From Peribacillus sp. FSL P2-0133 (GTDB lineage: Bacteria; Bacillota; Bacilli; Bacillales; DSM-1321), in the NCBI RefSeq assembly GCF_037975445.1, contig NZ_CP150254.1:2354001-2418000 (forward strand): a stretch of 64,000 nucleotides of DNA. Reading direction: 5' to 3'. The notes under the pieces are model-generated. The model was not told the DNA's origin. It did not search any database and saw nothing but the letters and a program-made list of their open reading frames with translations. Both the position numbers and the translations under genes were made by a program. This document shows, in pieces, positions 1 through 9,111 of this stretch (its first letter is position 1; each line of letters begins with the position of its first letter).

Positions 1-314
1 CAATAGCCATAGAATTGCATTATTATTCTTTGGACCTAGGAAAAAAATTGACGAAATTCGATTTAAGTACAACCGTATTGTATGATGCACTCGAAGGTGA
101 TCTAAACATTGACTTTTGTGAAGCAGAACAAATCATAACCTGTGGCTTTCCAACAAAAGAAGATGCAGAACATTTAGGTATAGCCGAAACGCTGTGCTTG
201 CTGATTACAGAACGAATGATTTTTGATTCTGATGGTAACTTAGTAGAATATTATAAAGGGTTATTCCGATCGGATATGTACTCATTTGCAATGAAAATGT
301 CTCGGAAGAATTGA
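1..314 (+). CDS. GntR-family regulator, C-terminal UTRA domain (5' end outside window)
   Basis: The reading frame is open to the left edge (first full codon at base 3) and ends at 314, giving about 103 visible residues. The segment has the pattern of the UTRA effector-binding domain of HutC/FarR-type GntR regulators, including the usual end in which an aromatic strand (EYYKGLFRSDMYSF) is followed by a short basic tail. The N-terminal winged helix lies outside the window, so DNA target and ligand cannot be read. A TTG at 15 could pass for a start but has no ribosome binding site and would cut the domain. A terminator follows directly. The target genes would be upstream of this window. Confidence 0.75.
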   Translation, partial: IAIELHYYSLDLGKKLTKFDLSTTVLYDALEGDLNIDFCEAEQIITCGFPTKEDAEHLGIAETLCLLITERMIFDSDGNLVEYYKGLFRSDMYSFAMKMSRKN

Positions 315-331
315 TTTTGCACATAAAATGA

Positions 332-366
332 CCTAAGCCCTTTCCAAGATAGTTGAAAGGCTTAGG
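332..366 (+). terminator. Rho-independent terminator after the UTRA regulator
   Basis: CCTAAGCC pairs with GGCTTAGG, with further CTTTC/GAAAG pairing and a short loop, 17 bases after the stop codon. A short T-rich stretch follows. The 200 bases between here and the next gene hold nothing else recognisable. Confidence 0.7.
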
Positions 367-563
367 GCATTTTCAAGTCTACCAGTATATACAATATACA
401 ACTACATGCTGCCATTGTTATGATCAAAAGTATTCATTATGGAAAATTTTTCTAGATTCATAAGAAAGTATCCCTATACTGAGATAGTATTTTAGATCGT
501 ATAAATCATGCACGCTCTTTTTTAGACCTGTTCATTACATGCCTTACTTCAAGATCTGGAATA

Positions 564-1073
564 TCAATGTATGTCCACCGTTTTCAGCCGTTTGGTTTTG
601 GTGGGCTTGCAATCCTCCAATTTAGCTGAAATAAGCCCAAGTGCCACTCCAAGCAGCGCACCTGCCCCCACTTCCACAGGCTGATGTCCGAGCAGTTCAT
701 TCAGTTCTTTCTCACGCTCCACATACTCAAAGCTCGGAAACTCTCCAGAAAATTTCGCCATATTATCTTCAAGATCATTCACAAGCTTAGCAATTTCGCC
801 TGTATGGCGCCGAATCCCCTGAGCATCATACATCACAATCACGCCAAACACTGTCGCAAGCGATGTTTCCGTATGCAGCCAGCCCTTATTCGCTGCCACA
901 TAAGATGCCAGTGCGGCCACACCTGCAGAGTGCGAACTAGGCATGCCGCCTGTTGTGAAAGCCTGCTTCAAGTCCCACTTTCCCGTCAGCTTATTATGCG
1001 TTAAAATTTTCAGTCCCTGTGCAATGCCGATCGCCGACAGCGCTGTTAAAATTCCCCGATTCATCTTTTCCAT
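564..1073 (-). CDS. Divergent PAP2-family (DUF212) membrane protein, YuiD-like
   Basis: A 169-residue protein with the TTGGMPSSHSAGVAAL block characteristic of the DUF212 family (B. subtilis YuiD), followed by MYDAQGIRRHTGE and the LLGHQPVEV motif. These resemble the acid-phosphatase/PAP2 signature, but the family's reaction is not known to me. Hydrophobic segments at both ends suggest a membrane protein. The frame extends upstream to 1214, but I start at 1073 because GGAGGAG lies six bases before that ATG and because YuiD begins at this point. It is monocistronic and divergent from the gene at 1339. Confidence 0.85.
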   Translation of the reverse strand: MEKMNRGILTALSAIGIAQGLKILTHNKLTGKWDLKQAFTTGGMPSSHSAGVAALASYVAANKGWLHTETSLATVFGVIVMYDAQGIRRHTGEIAKLVNDLEDNMAKFSGEFPSFEYVEREKELNELLGHQPVEVGAGALLGVALGLISAKLEDCKPTKTKRLKTVDIH

Positions 1074-1338
1074 GAGCAACTCCTCCACTCCAGACCAGTC
1101 CAACCCAATCCGGGAATTTATCTTCATTCTTTTGATACCCAAAAAATAATTTTTATATGCGGAAGTTCCATGATTATCGGCATTTATTAAAAGTCTACTT
1201 TTGTTAAGTTTCATGTATATAATGGCTCTTTTTTCAGTGTCCGTGTTCGATTATTTCATAATAATATTTATAGGATGGGTACCTTAAGGAAAATATATAA
1301 CGGAAGATTATTAACATGGTGTTAAGGGTGGCAATGGA

Positions 1339-1710
1339 ATGAACAAGATCAAGGATATAAATCCGGAAGAGTTAAAAAAGATCATGAAGGTAACCGAGCG
1401 AATGTCTTTTACAAAAAACTTCAGGTCCGCCACGGCTGAAGAATGGTTTGTTTTCATTCCAGGCTTTAATGATCCAGTTACTGAAGGAGCTGCTGGAAAG
1501 GCTATAGTGCACTACAATCTATATGGAAATAAAGATATGTTCATTAACACGACAGTAATTCTGGATGACCCTGTTCTATTTGAGGAAGAAAATTTTCAGC
1601 TTGTTTACTCAATTTGTGATGAACTTATAAATCGTCTAGTAGGATACGCTGATACTTTACTGTCAGTACACGCAGGTTCAAATTCTTATAATGCTGAATA
1701 CAAACGATAA
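1339..1710 (+). CDS. Hypothetical protein, 123 aa
   Basis: I do not recognise this protein. It is soluble, mixed charge, without signal peptide or membrane segments. The start has an AAGGGTGG ribosome binding site seven bases upstream. The gene stops just before the esterase gene (29 bases from this stop to its GTG), so the two are probably co-transcribed. Codon use looks like the neighbours. It may be a small accessory protein to the esterase, but that is only inferred from position. Confidence 0.6.
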   Translation: MNKIKDINPEELKKIMKVTERMSFTKNFRSATAEEWFVFIPGFNDPVTEGAAGKAIVHYNLYGNKDMFINTTVILDDPVLFEEENFQLVYSICDELINRLVGYADTLLSVHAGSNSYNAEYKR

Positions 1711-1739
1711 TGTTCGTAAAAGAACAAGGAGGAAAAACA

Positions 1740-3008
1740 GTGCATCATAATCTGGTTCAGTCAATAATCGAACAATCAGTCAAGCTTACAAGTGAAGCAG
1801 ATTGGGATAAACTCATTCACCAAGTTAAAAATTCAAAATTTGTTTTGCTGGGAGAGGCATCCCATGGAACATCCGAGTTTTACACGGCCCGAGTTGAAAT
1901 AACAAAAAAACTGATTCAAGAAAAAGGGTTCACCTTTGTAGCCGTTGAAGGAGATTGGCCCGCATGCCAGGCAATTAATAGGTATGTTAAAGGCTATGAC
2001 CCAGTATCTAAATCCGCAAAGGATGTTCTTAAAATTTTTGATCGCTGGCCGACCTGGATGTGGGCAAACGAGGAAATGATAGACCTGATTGAATGGATGA
2101 AAGAATACAATGAGTCTGGACAAAATCAAATAAAAGTTGGATTTTATGGGATAGATATCTACAGTCTTTGGGAATCCATGGATGAGGTGATCCATTACTT
2201 AAAACAAATTGATTCACCTGACCTCGAGGCTGCAAGACAGGCGTTCACATGTTTTGAGCCATTCAATCGGAATAATGAAGAGTACGCAGTTTCCGCAGGC
2301 ATTTTTTCAGAAGACTGTATAGAGGAAGTAGCCAAATTACTGACAACCATTCAACGGAAAAAAGAAAAATACCCCCATCATGAAGAATTGAATTTGAACC
2401 TTCAAGTGAATGCATTAGTAGCGTATAATGGAGAAAATTATTACAGGACGATGGTGGTTCATGATGATAAATCATGGAATATTCGAGATATGCATATGGT
2501 GGATGCACTAAATGAAATTATGGATTTTTACGGTTCAAAAGGCAAGGCGATTGTATGGGAACATAATACCCATGTTGGCGATGCCAGCGCTACTGATATG
2601 AGAGATTCCGGGATGATTAACGTAGGGCAGGTCATTCGTGAACAAAACCCAGCTGAAGATGTATTTATCACAGGTTTCGGAACCTACACGGGAACTGTCA
2701 TTGCAGCAGATGAGTGGGGCATGGATCTTGAAATAAAAACAGTACCCCCTGCAATTAATGGAAGTTGGGAGGAGGCTATGCACCTTTCGGGGGCATATGA
2801 TAAGTTGCTCATTTTCACTGATGAAAATCGGCAGCTATTCCAAGATAGGCTTGGACATCGGGCGATTGGGGTTGTATACAGACCGGAATATGAACAATAT
2901 GGAAACTATGTACCTTCTGTAATGTCAGATAGATATGATGCTTTTATTTACATTGATGAAACACAGGCACTTCACCCGCTTGTTCATGAAACAGCACCCG
3001 TTGTGTAA
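1740..3008 (+). CDS. Erythromycin esterase family protein
   Basis: A 422-residue member of the erythromycin esterase (Ere/Bcr136) family. The N-terminal block LLGEASHGTSEFY holds the conserved Glu-His used in the metal-independent hydrolytic site, followed by VAVEGDWP, RWPTWMWANEE, VGFYGIDIYSLW and, later, VWEHNTHVGDA with a further conserved His. All family blocks appear intact. The long frame begins at 1710, but GTG 1740 is preferred because AAGGAGG sits five bases before it. Known members open macrolide lactone rings; many Bacillus homologues have no shown antibiotic activity, so the substrate here is open. A strong terminator follows eight bases after the stop. Confidence 0.88.
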   Translation: MHHNLVQSIIEQSVKLTSEADWDKLIHQVKNSKFVLLGEASHGTSEFYTARVEITKKLIQEKGFTFVAVEGDWPACQAINRYVKGYDPVSKSAKDVLKIFDRWPTWMWANEEMIDLIEWMKEYNESGQNQIKVGFYGIDIYSLWESMDEVIHYLKQIDSPDLEAARQAFTCFEPFNRNNEEYAVSAGIFSEDCIEEVAKLLTTIQRKKEKYPHHEELNLNLQVNALVAYNGENYYRTMVVHDDKSWNIRDMHMVDALNEIMDFYGSKGKAIVWEHNTHVGDASATDMRDSGMINVGQVIREQNPAEDVFITGFGTYTGTVIAADEWGMDLEIKTVPPAINGSWEEAMHLSGAYDKLLIFTDENRQLFQDRLGHRAIGVVYRPEYEQYGNYVPSVMSDRYDAFIYIDETQALHPLVHETAPVV

Positions 3009-3015
3009 TAAATTT

Positions 3016-3052
3016 CAAGCCCTTAATAACATTTCATGTTATTAAGGGCTTG
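3016..3052 (+). terminator. Terminator after the esterase gene
   Basis: A perfect 17-bp stem (CAAGCCCTTAATAACAT and its complement) around a TTC loop. Confidence 0.8.
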
Positions 3053-3067
3053 TTCGTGCTTATTCCT

Positions 3068-3618
3068 ATTGCCCGTTTTTGGTGTTTAAAAAATTGTCCT
3101 CGCCAAAATGAAAAATATCACTGTCCCAAAGACTGTGAAAGCCGCAGAACTGACGATAACACAACTAGGGGACTGGGAAAAATTGGTCTTCCTGCAGAAA
3201 GAATTACAAATATGCTGTTCACACATCAACATGTTGATCATAATGGAGGATTTTGGGATTTTTTTATTGATGGTTGGCAAGGACCTACAGGAAGGCGTTC
3301 CCTTAATCTAATAGGACCTCAATTCCAAGAACTTTATGATAATTCTGTTAAGAGTATCATGCCAGTTTGGGCTGGCCAAAAGATGGAATGTTAACAAATG
3401 TGAATATTAAAGATTTTACAGAGGATAAATATAGTTTTGAACTCGATGGTGTGAAAATTACATCAATCCCTGTCCCACATACAATTCCAACATATGCATA
3501 TCGTTTTGATGCGAATGGACAAAGTGTAGTTGTTTCAGGTGATTTAACTTATACTAAAAATTTTGCCACCTTTGCAAAGGATGCAGATATTCTAGTTATT
3601 GATGGAATGAATCATTGA
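3068..3618 (+). pseudogene. Decayed metallo-beta-lactamase-fold hydrolase
   Basis: Pieces of one MBL-fold enzyme lie in different frames. Frame 2 gives GKIGLPAERITNMLFTHQHV and continues DHNGG, the first metal-binding motif (HxHxDH written as HQHVDH). After a frameshift near 3370-3395, frame 1 continues with GVKITSIPVPHTIPTYAYRF, VVSGDLTYTKN and ends at LVIDGMNH, where intact relatives continue into the last metal-ligand region. The N-terminal region also looks shifted around 3165-3180, and no start with a ribosome binding site is seen. Two or more frameshifts and a truncated 3' end make it a pseudogene. Confidence 0.75.
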
Positions 3619-3622
3619 AGGG

Positions 3623-3659
3623 CGGATAAGGGCCACTGTTTATGTGTGTCCCTTATCCG
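3623..3659. terminator. Hairpin after the MBL pseudogene
   Basis: Perfect 10-bp arms CGGATAAGGG / CCCTTATCCG without a clear T-run. It may be the old terminator of the decayed gene. Confidence 0.4.
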
Positions 3660-3892
3660 GTAAATAGTTCACAATACCAAGACCGGTTATTAAAGCAGTA
3701 GTAGACCCATAAATTCTGGTTTTTTCCTTTTTAAAAAGTGAATTTAAAAGTATCGTATGGAAAAAATCGACCAAAAGGGCATCAAATGGTGATGTTCCAC
3801 GGTCTGATTGTATCGTTAAAGAACAACCTAAGGTTAATAGTATGATTCCATCAAATATAGGGTAATGTTTGTTTTACTCACATTTAACACAC

Positions 3893-4333
3893 TCAATCAT
3901 TCATTAATTCTTTTATCATTAAAAGATGTGGACCGCCATCTTCCATAAAGACATCGGATGAAGTCTGATAGCCGAGTTTTTTATAAAAACCCTCTGCCTG
4001 TGTTTGCCCATGTAATTTAACCTTGGATAGTTCCTTTTCCTTTGCAATCTTTTCTAACGTTTTAATTATTATTTTTCCAAGGCCAAATTTACGGTAAGGC
4101 TCTAAGATGCAAATTCTCTCCAATTTACCTAAACCATCAACAACTCTTAACCTTCCAGTTCCGACTGGTTTTTCATTATAGTAGACTAATATGTGTTCAG
4201 AAGAAGCATGAAGTGCATCAAATTCATCAAATTCACTTTCTAATTGGAAACCTTGTTCCTCAACAAATACTTCTTTTCTGATATGAAAGGCTATTTTTAA
4301 ATCATTTTCTGTAGTAATTCTCTTTGAATCCAA
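3893..4333 (-). CDS. GNAT family N-acetyltransferase (YjcF-like)
   Basis: A 146-residue single-domain GNAT. The acetyl-CoA binding region is visible as LERICILEPYRKFGLGKIII (motif A, with the Arg/Gly-X-X-Gly type loop), followed by a HGQTQAEGFYKKLGYQT motif B and a C-terminal strand ending in MIKEL. The pattern VFVEEQGF near the N-terminus is typical of the YjcF/ElaA branch. TTG is the likely start. The acceptor substrate is unknown. It is divergent from the MarR gene at 4457, and the palindrome at 4415 lies between the two, so it may be a target of that regulator. Confidence 0.85.
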   Translation of the reverse strand: MDSKRITTENDLKIAFHIRKEVFVEEQGFQLESEFDEFDALHASSEHILVYYNEKPVGTGRLRVVDGLGKLERICILEPYRKFGLGKIIIKTLEKIAKEKELSKVKLHGQTQAEGFYKKLGYQTSSDVFMEDGGPHLLMIKELMND

Positions 4334-4414
4334 TGTTCTTCATCCCTTTTCTAGATTTATGTAATAAGACAAGTCATAATAAATGTATATCCTTTTTTAG
4401 TATAAACGAAATTA

Positions 4415-4438
4415 TTTTTGTTGTAAATACAACAAAAA
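4415..4438. promoter_or_regulatory. Perfect inverted repeat, probable MarR operator
   Basis: TTTTTGTTGTA, two bases (AA), then TACAACAAAAA: 11-bp perfect arms. It lies 19 bases before the MarR start and about 80 bases before the divergent GNAT start, in the position expected for an autoregulatory operator of a MarR dimer. Confidence 0.6.
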
Positions 4439-4456
4439 AAGTTAGGGGCACTTTGA

Positions 4457-4909
4457 ATGAAAGAAATACTCCGTGAAATTGGAATGATAGCAAGGGCATT
4501 GGACTCTATAATTAATATTGAATTTAAAGAATTTGACCTTACAAAAGGGCAGTATTTGTATCTTGTCCGAATATGTGAAAATCCAGGAATCATTCAGGAA
4601 AAGTTAGCAGAAATGATAAAGGTTGACCGAACGACAGCGGCTCGTGCCATTAAAAAACTTGAAATTCAAGGTTTTATTGAAAAGAAAAATGATGAGGGCA
4701 ACAAAAAGATTAAAAAGTTATATGCTACTGATAAAGGTGAAAAGGTCTATCCCTTTTTGAAAAAAGAAGGGGAGTATACCGACAAAGTTGCATTATCTGG
4801 ATTTTCTTTGGAGGAAACGGAAACGATGTTGCATCTTCTTCAAAGGGTCAGAAAAAATATTGAGGTAGATTGGGAATATGTGAAAAAGGGAAATAAAAGG
4901 GGGTATTGA
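4457..4909 (+). CDS. MarR-family transcriptional regulator
   Basis: A 150-residue winged-helix protein with the MarR plan: N-terminal helix, GQYLYLVRICENPGI, the recognition helix region EKLAEMIKVDRTTAARAIKK, and the wing LEIQGFIEKKNDEGNKKIKK followed by LYATDKGE. It probably represses itself and perhaps the divergent GNAT gene through the perfect palindrome just upstream. No Cys suited to redox sensing is placed in the N-terminal helix, so a ligand rather than thiol oxidation is more likely to be sensed. It is followed by about 75 non-coding bases and a terminator shared with the ABC exporter on the other strand. Confidence 0.88.
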   Translation: MKEILREIGMIARALDSIINIEFKEFDLTKGQYLYLVRICENPGIIQEKLAEMIKVDRTTAARAIKKLEIQGFIEKKNDEGNKKIKKLYATDKGEKVYPFLKKEGEYTDKVALSGFSLEETETMLHLLQRVRKNIEVDWEYVKKGNKRGY

Positions 4910-4984
4910 TACAGCTTATAAGTTATCTGATTCATGGACGCCTAATTGGAGTATCAATGGAACGGTTGTGGATAAGGAATTTAT

Positions 4985-5024
4985 AAAAAGAGGCTCGATT
5001 TCGATTGAAATTGAGCCTCTTTTT
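4985..5024. terminator. Bidirectional terminator between MarR and ABC exporter genes
   Basis: AAAAAGAGGCTC pairs with GAGCCTCTTTTT with inner ATTTC/GAAAT pairing, flanked by A- and T-runs so that it can work for both converging genes. Confidence 0.85.
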
Positions 5025-5025
5025 A

Positions 5026-6885
5026 TTATCCTGCTGCATTTTCAGTAAACTGACTATTGTAAAGATCTGCGTAGAAACCATTCTTCCTTAAAAGGTCAGA
5101 ATGCGTTCCCTTCTCTATCACTTTTCCTTGATCCATAACAAGAATCATATCTGCATCCTTAATCGTTGAGAGACGATGGGCAATGACAAAGCTAGTTCTT
5201 CCTTCCATCAGTCGGTTCATGGCTTTTTGGATAAAGACTTCGGTCCGAGTGTCCACACTAGACGTCGCTTCATCCAATATCATGATTGGTGGATCTGCTA
5301 GAACAGCTCTGGCGATTGTCAAAAGCTGCTTTTGGCCTTGTGAGATGTTCGAAGCTTCTTCGTTTAAGACTGTCTCATAACCATCTGGCAGTGTCCGAAT
5401 GAAATGGTCGGCATGTGCCGTACGAGCAGCTGCGAAAATTTCTTCATCAGTTGCTCCATTTTTGCCATAAGCGATATTTTCTTTAATCGTGCCATTAAAG
5501 AGCCAGGTATCTTGAAGCACCATCCCAAAGTTCTTTCGAAGATCACTCCGGGACATACTCCGTGTATCAAGACCATCAATATTAATCTTTCCGCCATTGA
5601 GTTCATAAAATCTCATCAAAAGATTTATCATGGTCGTTTTTCCAGCACCAGTCGGCCCAACGATTGCGACCGTCTGTCCAGGTAAGACATCGATGTTCAT
5701 ATCTTTAATTAACATTTCTTCCCCATATCCAAAGTCCACATGTTCGAAAGAGACAGCACCATTTGCCCTTTTTATATGAGCTGTGGTTTGTTCTTTCATT
5801 TCCTCTTCTTCATCAAGTAGTTCAAAAACACGCTCAGCTGCTGCAACCGTCGACTGAATAATGTTTGCGATGTTAGCCGTTTGCGTGATTGGCTGGGTGA
5901 ACTGCTTTGAATAAGTGATGAATGCTTGAATATCACCAATTGAAATCGAACGTTGCGTTACCAATATTCCCCCGACAACGCTGATGAGGACATAGCTCAA
6001 ATTTCCGATAAAGAACATCAGGGGCATGATGATACCAGATATAAACTGTGCTCTGCTTCCCGCTTTATACAATTCTTCATTGACCGCAGTAAACTGGGCA
6101 CTCGCCTTTTTTTCATGTCCGAATGCTTTAACGACTTGATGGCCGGTATACATCTCTTCAATGTGCCCATTTAATTGTCCGAGTTTACGTTGTTGATCGG
6201 CAAAGTACTTTTGGGATTTTTTCAAAATAGGCCGGATTGCAAATATTGATAAAGGTAAGCTGACTATCGAGATTAATGTCAATAACGGGCTAATTGAAAG
6301 CATCATGATGATAATCCCTAAAATCGTTACGATTGATGTGATGAACTGCGTTAAGCTTTGCTGAAGGGTGCTCCCGATTGTATCAATATCATTTGTCATT
6401 CGGCTAAGTGTTTCTCCGTTTGGACGTCCTTCAAAATATTTGAGTGGAAGTTTCTCGAGCTTTCCGTTAACATCTTCTCGAAGATCATATACCGTGTCTT
6501 GTGCAACACTCGACATAATGTATTGTTGCACATAGTTGAAAAGGCTGCTTAAGGCATACAGTCCAGCAAGGAGTAGAAGGATATGGCCAATTTTATCAAA
6601 GTTAATGGCTGATCCTGGTATTCCTTGGAATTTCCCATATGCTCCTTCGAATAATTCCGTAATTGCCGTTCCCATGATTTTTGGTCCGACAATCATAAAA
6701 ATCGTACTCATGATTGCAGCAAAGAACACGGCAATCAATTTGTTGCGCCGAGGTTTTAAATAGGTCAAAAGACGTCTTAGTGTTCCTTTAAAATCTTTTG
6801 CTTTTTGACCCATCATCATCATGTTACCGCCACCAGGACCATGCCCAACCTGACCGCCGCTTTGAGGTTTTTTTTGATTACTCAT
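5026..6885 (-). CDS. ABC exporter subunit, permease-ATPase half-transporter (canonical Walker B)
   Basis: A 619-residue half-transporter. A Gly/Met-rich leader (GGGNMMMMGQ, residues 14-28) precedes six membrane helices and an ATPase domain with Walker A VGPTGAGKTT, a signature motif NISQGQKQ that departs from LSGGQ, Walker B PIMILDEATSSVD with the catalytic Glu, and the H-loop IAHRLST. With the partner gene it forms a heterodimer of the LmrCD/YfiBC/TM287-288 type: one composite ATP site is degenerate. The start overlaps the stop of the upstream gene by four bases (ATGA), implying coupled translation. Likely exports drugs or lipophilic compounds; substrate unknown. The order MarR-ABC-ABC supports drug efflux. 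Confidence 0.9.
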   Translation of the reverse strand: MSNQKKPQSGGQVGHGPGGGNMMMMGQKAKDFKGTLRRLLTYLKPRRNKLIAVFFAAIMSTIFMIVGPKIMGTAITELFEGAYGKFQGIPGSAINFDKIGHILLLLAGLYALSSLFNYVQQYIMSSVAQDTVYDLREDVNGKLEKLPLKYFEGRPNGETLSRMTNDIDTIGSTLQQSLTQFITSIVTILGIIIMMLSISPLLTLISIVSLPLSIFAIRPILKKSQKYFADQQRKLGQLNGHIEEMYTGHQVVKAFGHEKKASAQFTAVNEELYKAGSRAQFISGIIMPLMFFIGNLSYVLISVVGGILVTQRSISIGDIQAFITYSKQFTQPITQTANIANIIQSTVAAAERVFELLDEEEEMKEQTTAHIKRANGAVSFEHVDFGYGEEMLIKDMNIDVLPGQTVAIVGPTGAGKTTMINLLMRFYELNGGKINIDGLDTRSMSRSDLRKNFGMVLQDTWLFNGTIKENIAYGKNGATDEEIFAAARTAHADHFIRTLPDGYETVLNEEASNISQGQKQLLTIARAVLADPPIMILDEATSSVDTRTEVFIQKAMNRLMEGRTSFVIAHRLSTIKDADMILVMDQGKVIEKGTHSDLLRKNGFYADLYNSQFTENAAG

Positions 6886-8615
6886 GCAATTTCCTCCTCC
6901 GTGAGCTGTGATAAGGCGATTTCACGGTATATGTCGTTTGTACTTAGCAACTCTTGGTGTGTTCCCATACCTACAATGTGTCCTTCGTCTAACACAATGA
7001 TTCGATCAGCGTCAACCACCGTACTGACACGCTGGGCAACGAGTAGTACCGTCGAATTTTTCGTTTCATCTTTCAAGGCTGCGCGAAGGTTGGAATCCGT
7101 CTTGAAGTCAAGTGCAGAAAAACTATCATCGAATATATAAATATCGGGTTTCCGAATGAGTGCCCGTGCAATCGAAAGCCGTTGTTTTTGCCCGCCTGAT
7201 AGGTTTGAACCGCCTTGTTCGATTTCTGCCTGATAGCCGTCTTTCATGTTGCTGATAAAATCTTCCGCTTGCGCAATCCGAGCAGCATGCTCAACTTCAT
7301 CTTGTGTGGCTGTTTGTTTTCCAAAGCGAATGTTTTCAGCGATCGTACCTGTAAAGAGGACGGCCTTTTGTGGTACAAAGCCAATTTTTGAACGAACTTC
7401 ATCTTGTGATGACTTACGAATATCAACACCATTGACGCGAATCGTTCCACTTGAAATATCATAGAAGCGAGGGATCAAATTGACGAGCGTTGTTTTCCCT
7501 GAGCCTGTTCCACCGATTATTGCGGTGATTTCACCAGGACTTGCAGAAAAACTAATATCCGATAATGCAGGTTCTTCTGCTCCTGGGTAACTGAACGTCA
7601 CATGTTCAAATTCAAGTGTACCGTGTTCACGATCTGCCTTTTCTGTCCCCTCATCCAGGAATGAAGGTTTCATGTCAAGGACTTCGTTTATCCTTGTTGC
7701 CGACACGGCCGCTCGTGGAACCATAACAAACATCATGGATGCCATAACGAGAGCGAACATAATTTGCATAACATATTGGATAAATGCCATTAAGTCCCCG
7801 ATCTGCATACCGCCGTTATCAATACGAACCCCACCAAACCAAATGATGCCAACAACCGTCAAGTTCATTACAAGCATCATTACAGGCATCATGAAGGCCA
7901 TGATTTTATTGACTTTGATCGAGACATCCGTCAATTCTTTATTCGCTTTCTTTAGACGTTCCTTCTCTTGTGTTTCACGATTGAAGGCTCGAATGACGCG
8001 AATACCAGTTAAATTTTCTCGTAATACAAGGTTCAACCGGTCTAATCGTTTTTGCACCGTTTGAAAGAGCGGTACACCTTTATATAGAATAAGCAAGATC
8101 GACCCAATTAATAAAGGCATTGTGACAACTATGACAAGGGATAATTTTGCATCCATGGATACAGCCATGATCACTCCGCCGATTAACATGATAGGTGCAC
8201 TGATAACCATACGAAGCATCATGATAACCACTTGCTGGACTTGCGTTATATCATTGGTCGTCCGTGTAATCAATGACGCCGTACCGACTTCATCAAATTC
8301 TTGTAACGAAAATTTTTCAACATGATTAAAGACTCTCAGGCGGAGGTCGCGTCCCATTCCCATTGCCGCTTTGGATGAATAGTAGCTTGCGATTATGGAT
8401 GCACAAGCGCCAAGTGCGGAAACCAACAGCATCAAACCACCGATTTTCCAAATGTATGGAGTGTCTCCTCGAACGACGCCTTTGTCAATAATATCAGCCA
8501 TTAGTGTAGGCAAAAAGAGATCCGACATGGATTGAATAAAAACCAGACCGATAACTGCTGAAATAATCCACTTATAAACGGATAAATTTTTCAGTATTTT
8601 TATCATTTTGAACAC
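6882..8615 (-). CDS. ABC exporter subunit, permease-ATPase half-transporter (degenerate Walker B)
   Basis: A 577-residue half-transporter with six membrane helices and an ATPase domain: Walker A IGGTGSGKTT, canonical signature LSGGQKQR, Walker B DIYIFDDSFSALD in which the catalytic Glu is Asp, and Q instead of H in the switch loop (VAQRVST). These substitutions are complementary to those in the partner, so one ATP site is fully consensus and the other is degenerate, as known for heterodimeric exporters. Its start overlaps the end of the MarR gene by 13 bases. Middle gene of a three-gene operon. Confidence 0.9.
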   Translation of the reverse strand: MFKMIKILKNLSVYKWIISAVIGLVFIQSMSDLFLPTLMADIIDKGVVRGDTPYIWKIGGLMLLVSALGACASIIASYYSSKAAMGMGRDLRLRVFNHVEKFSLQEFDEVGTASLITRTTNDITQVQQVVIMMLRMVISAPIMLIGGVIMAVSMDAKLSLVIVVTMPLLIGSILLILYKGVPLFQTVQKRLDRLNLVLRENLTGIRVIRAFNRETQEKERLKKANKELTDVSIKVNKIMAFMMPVMMLVMNLTVVGIIWFGGVRIDNGGMQIGDLMAFIQYVMQIMFALVMASMMFVMVPRAAVSATRINEVLDMKPSFLDEGTEKADREHGTLEFEHVTFSYPGAEEPALSDISFSASPGEITAIIGGTGSGKTTLVNLIPRFYDISSGTIRVNGVDIRKSSQDEVRSKIGFVPQKAVLFTGTIAENIRFGKQTATQDEVEHAARIAQAEDFISNMKDGYQAEIEQGGSNLSGGQKQRLSIARALIRKPDIYIFDDSFSALDFKTDSNLRAALKDETKNSTVLLVAQRVSTVVDADRIIVLDEGHIVGMGTHQELLSTNDIYREIALSQLTEEEIA

Positions 8616-9082
8616 TCTCCCTGTTCGGTAGCTTGTGCTTCTAAAAAGTTTGTAATTTGAAGATGCGTTTCTAGCAACTCTTCAAACTGTTCTTCGGAAA
8701 GCATTCCAATGGCCGTTTGAAAGACTTGGTGAATGCTTCCTTCTTGAAAATGAATCGTTTTTAATAAATTTTTCCCCTGATCGGTGATTGACAACTGAAT
8801 CTCACGCCGGTTGCCCTCCACATGCTCACGATGGAGCATGCCAGCCCGAACGAGACCATCGACCGCTTGGCTCAAAGTGCTTTTTGGAAGAAATGTTTTC
8901 TCCCCGACATTTTTTTGAGTGGTCTCTTTGTAAAGGGTAATGGTCATCAAAATGGAATATTGAGGAACTGTTAATCCATTTTCTGAGGCTGTCTTTTGAA
9001 CGAACCGCATTATATTTTTCTGCACGTTCCAAAATGAACGCAATAGTTGTACGGAACGCATTAATTGTTTTTCATTCTCCAA
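8603..9082 (-). CDS. MarR-family regulator of the ABC exporter operon
   Basis: A 159-residue MarR protein: VPQYSILMTITLYKETTQKN, KTFLPKSTLSQAVDGLVRAG and the wing HREHVEGNRREIQLSITDQG are recognisable. I use the TTG at 9082, since the sequence before it (GGTGATG) is a fair ribosome binding site; an internal ATG seven codons in is less well placed. It is the first gene of the operon, so it probably represses its own transcript and that of the exporter, being released when a transported compound binds. The palindrome at 9112 is the natural operator. Confidence 0.87.
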   Translation of the reverse strand: MENEKQLMRSVQLLRSFWNVQKNIMRFVQKTASENGLTVPQYSILMTITLYKETTQKNVGEKTFLPKSTLSQAVDGLVRAGMLHREHVEGNRREIQLSITDQGKNLLKTIHFQEGSIHQVFQTAIGMLSEEQFEELLETHLQITNFLEAQATEQGECSK

Positions 9083-9111
9083 TCAACATCACCATTCTTT
9101 CTGTTTTGGAC

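Noticed and set aside
7672..8064. 130-residue open frame antisense to the ABC exporter subunit
   Set aside because: Mirror of a coding region with conserved motifs on the minus strand; no start signal.
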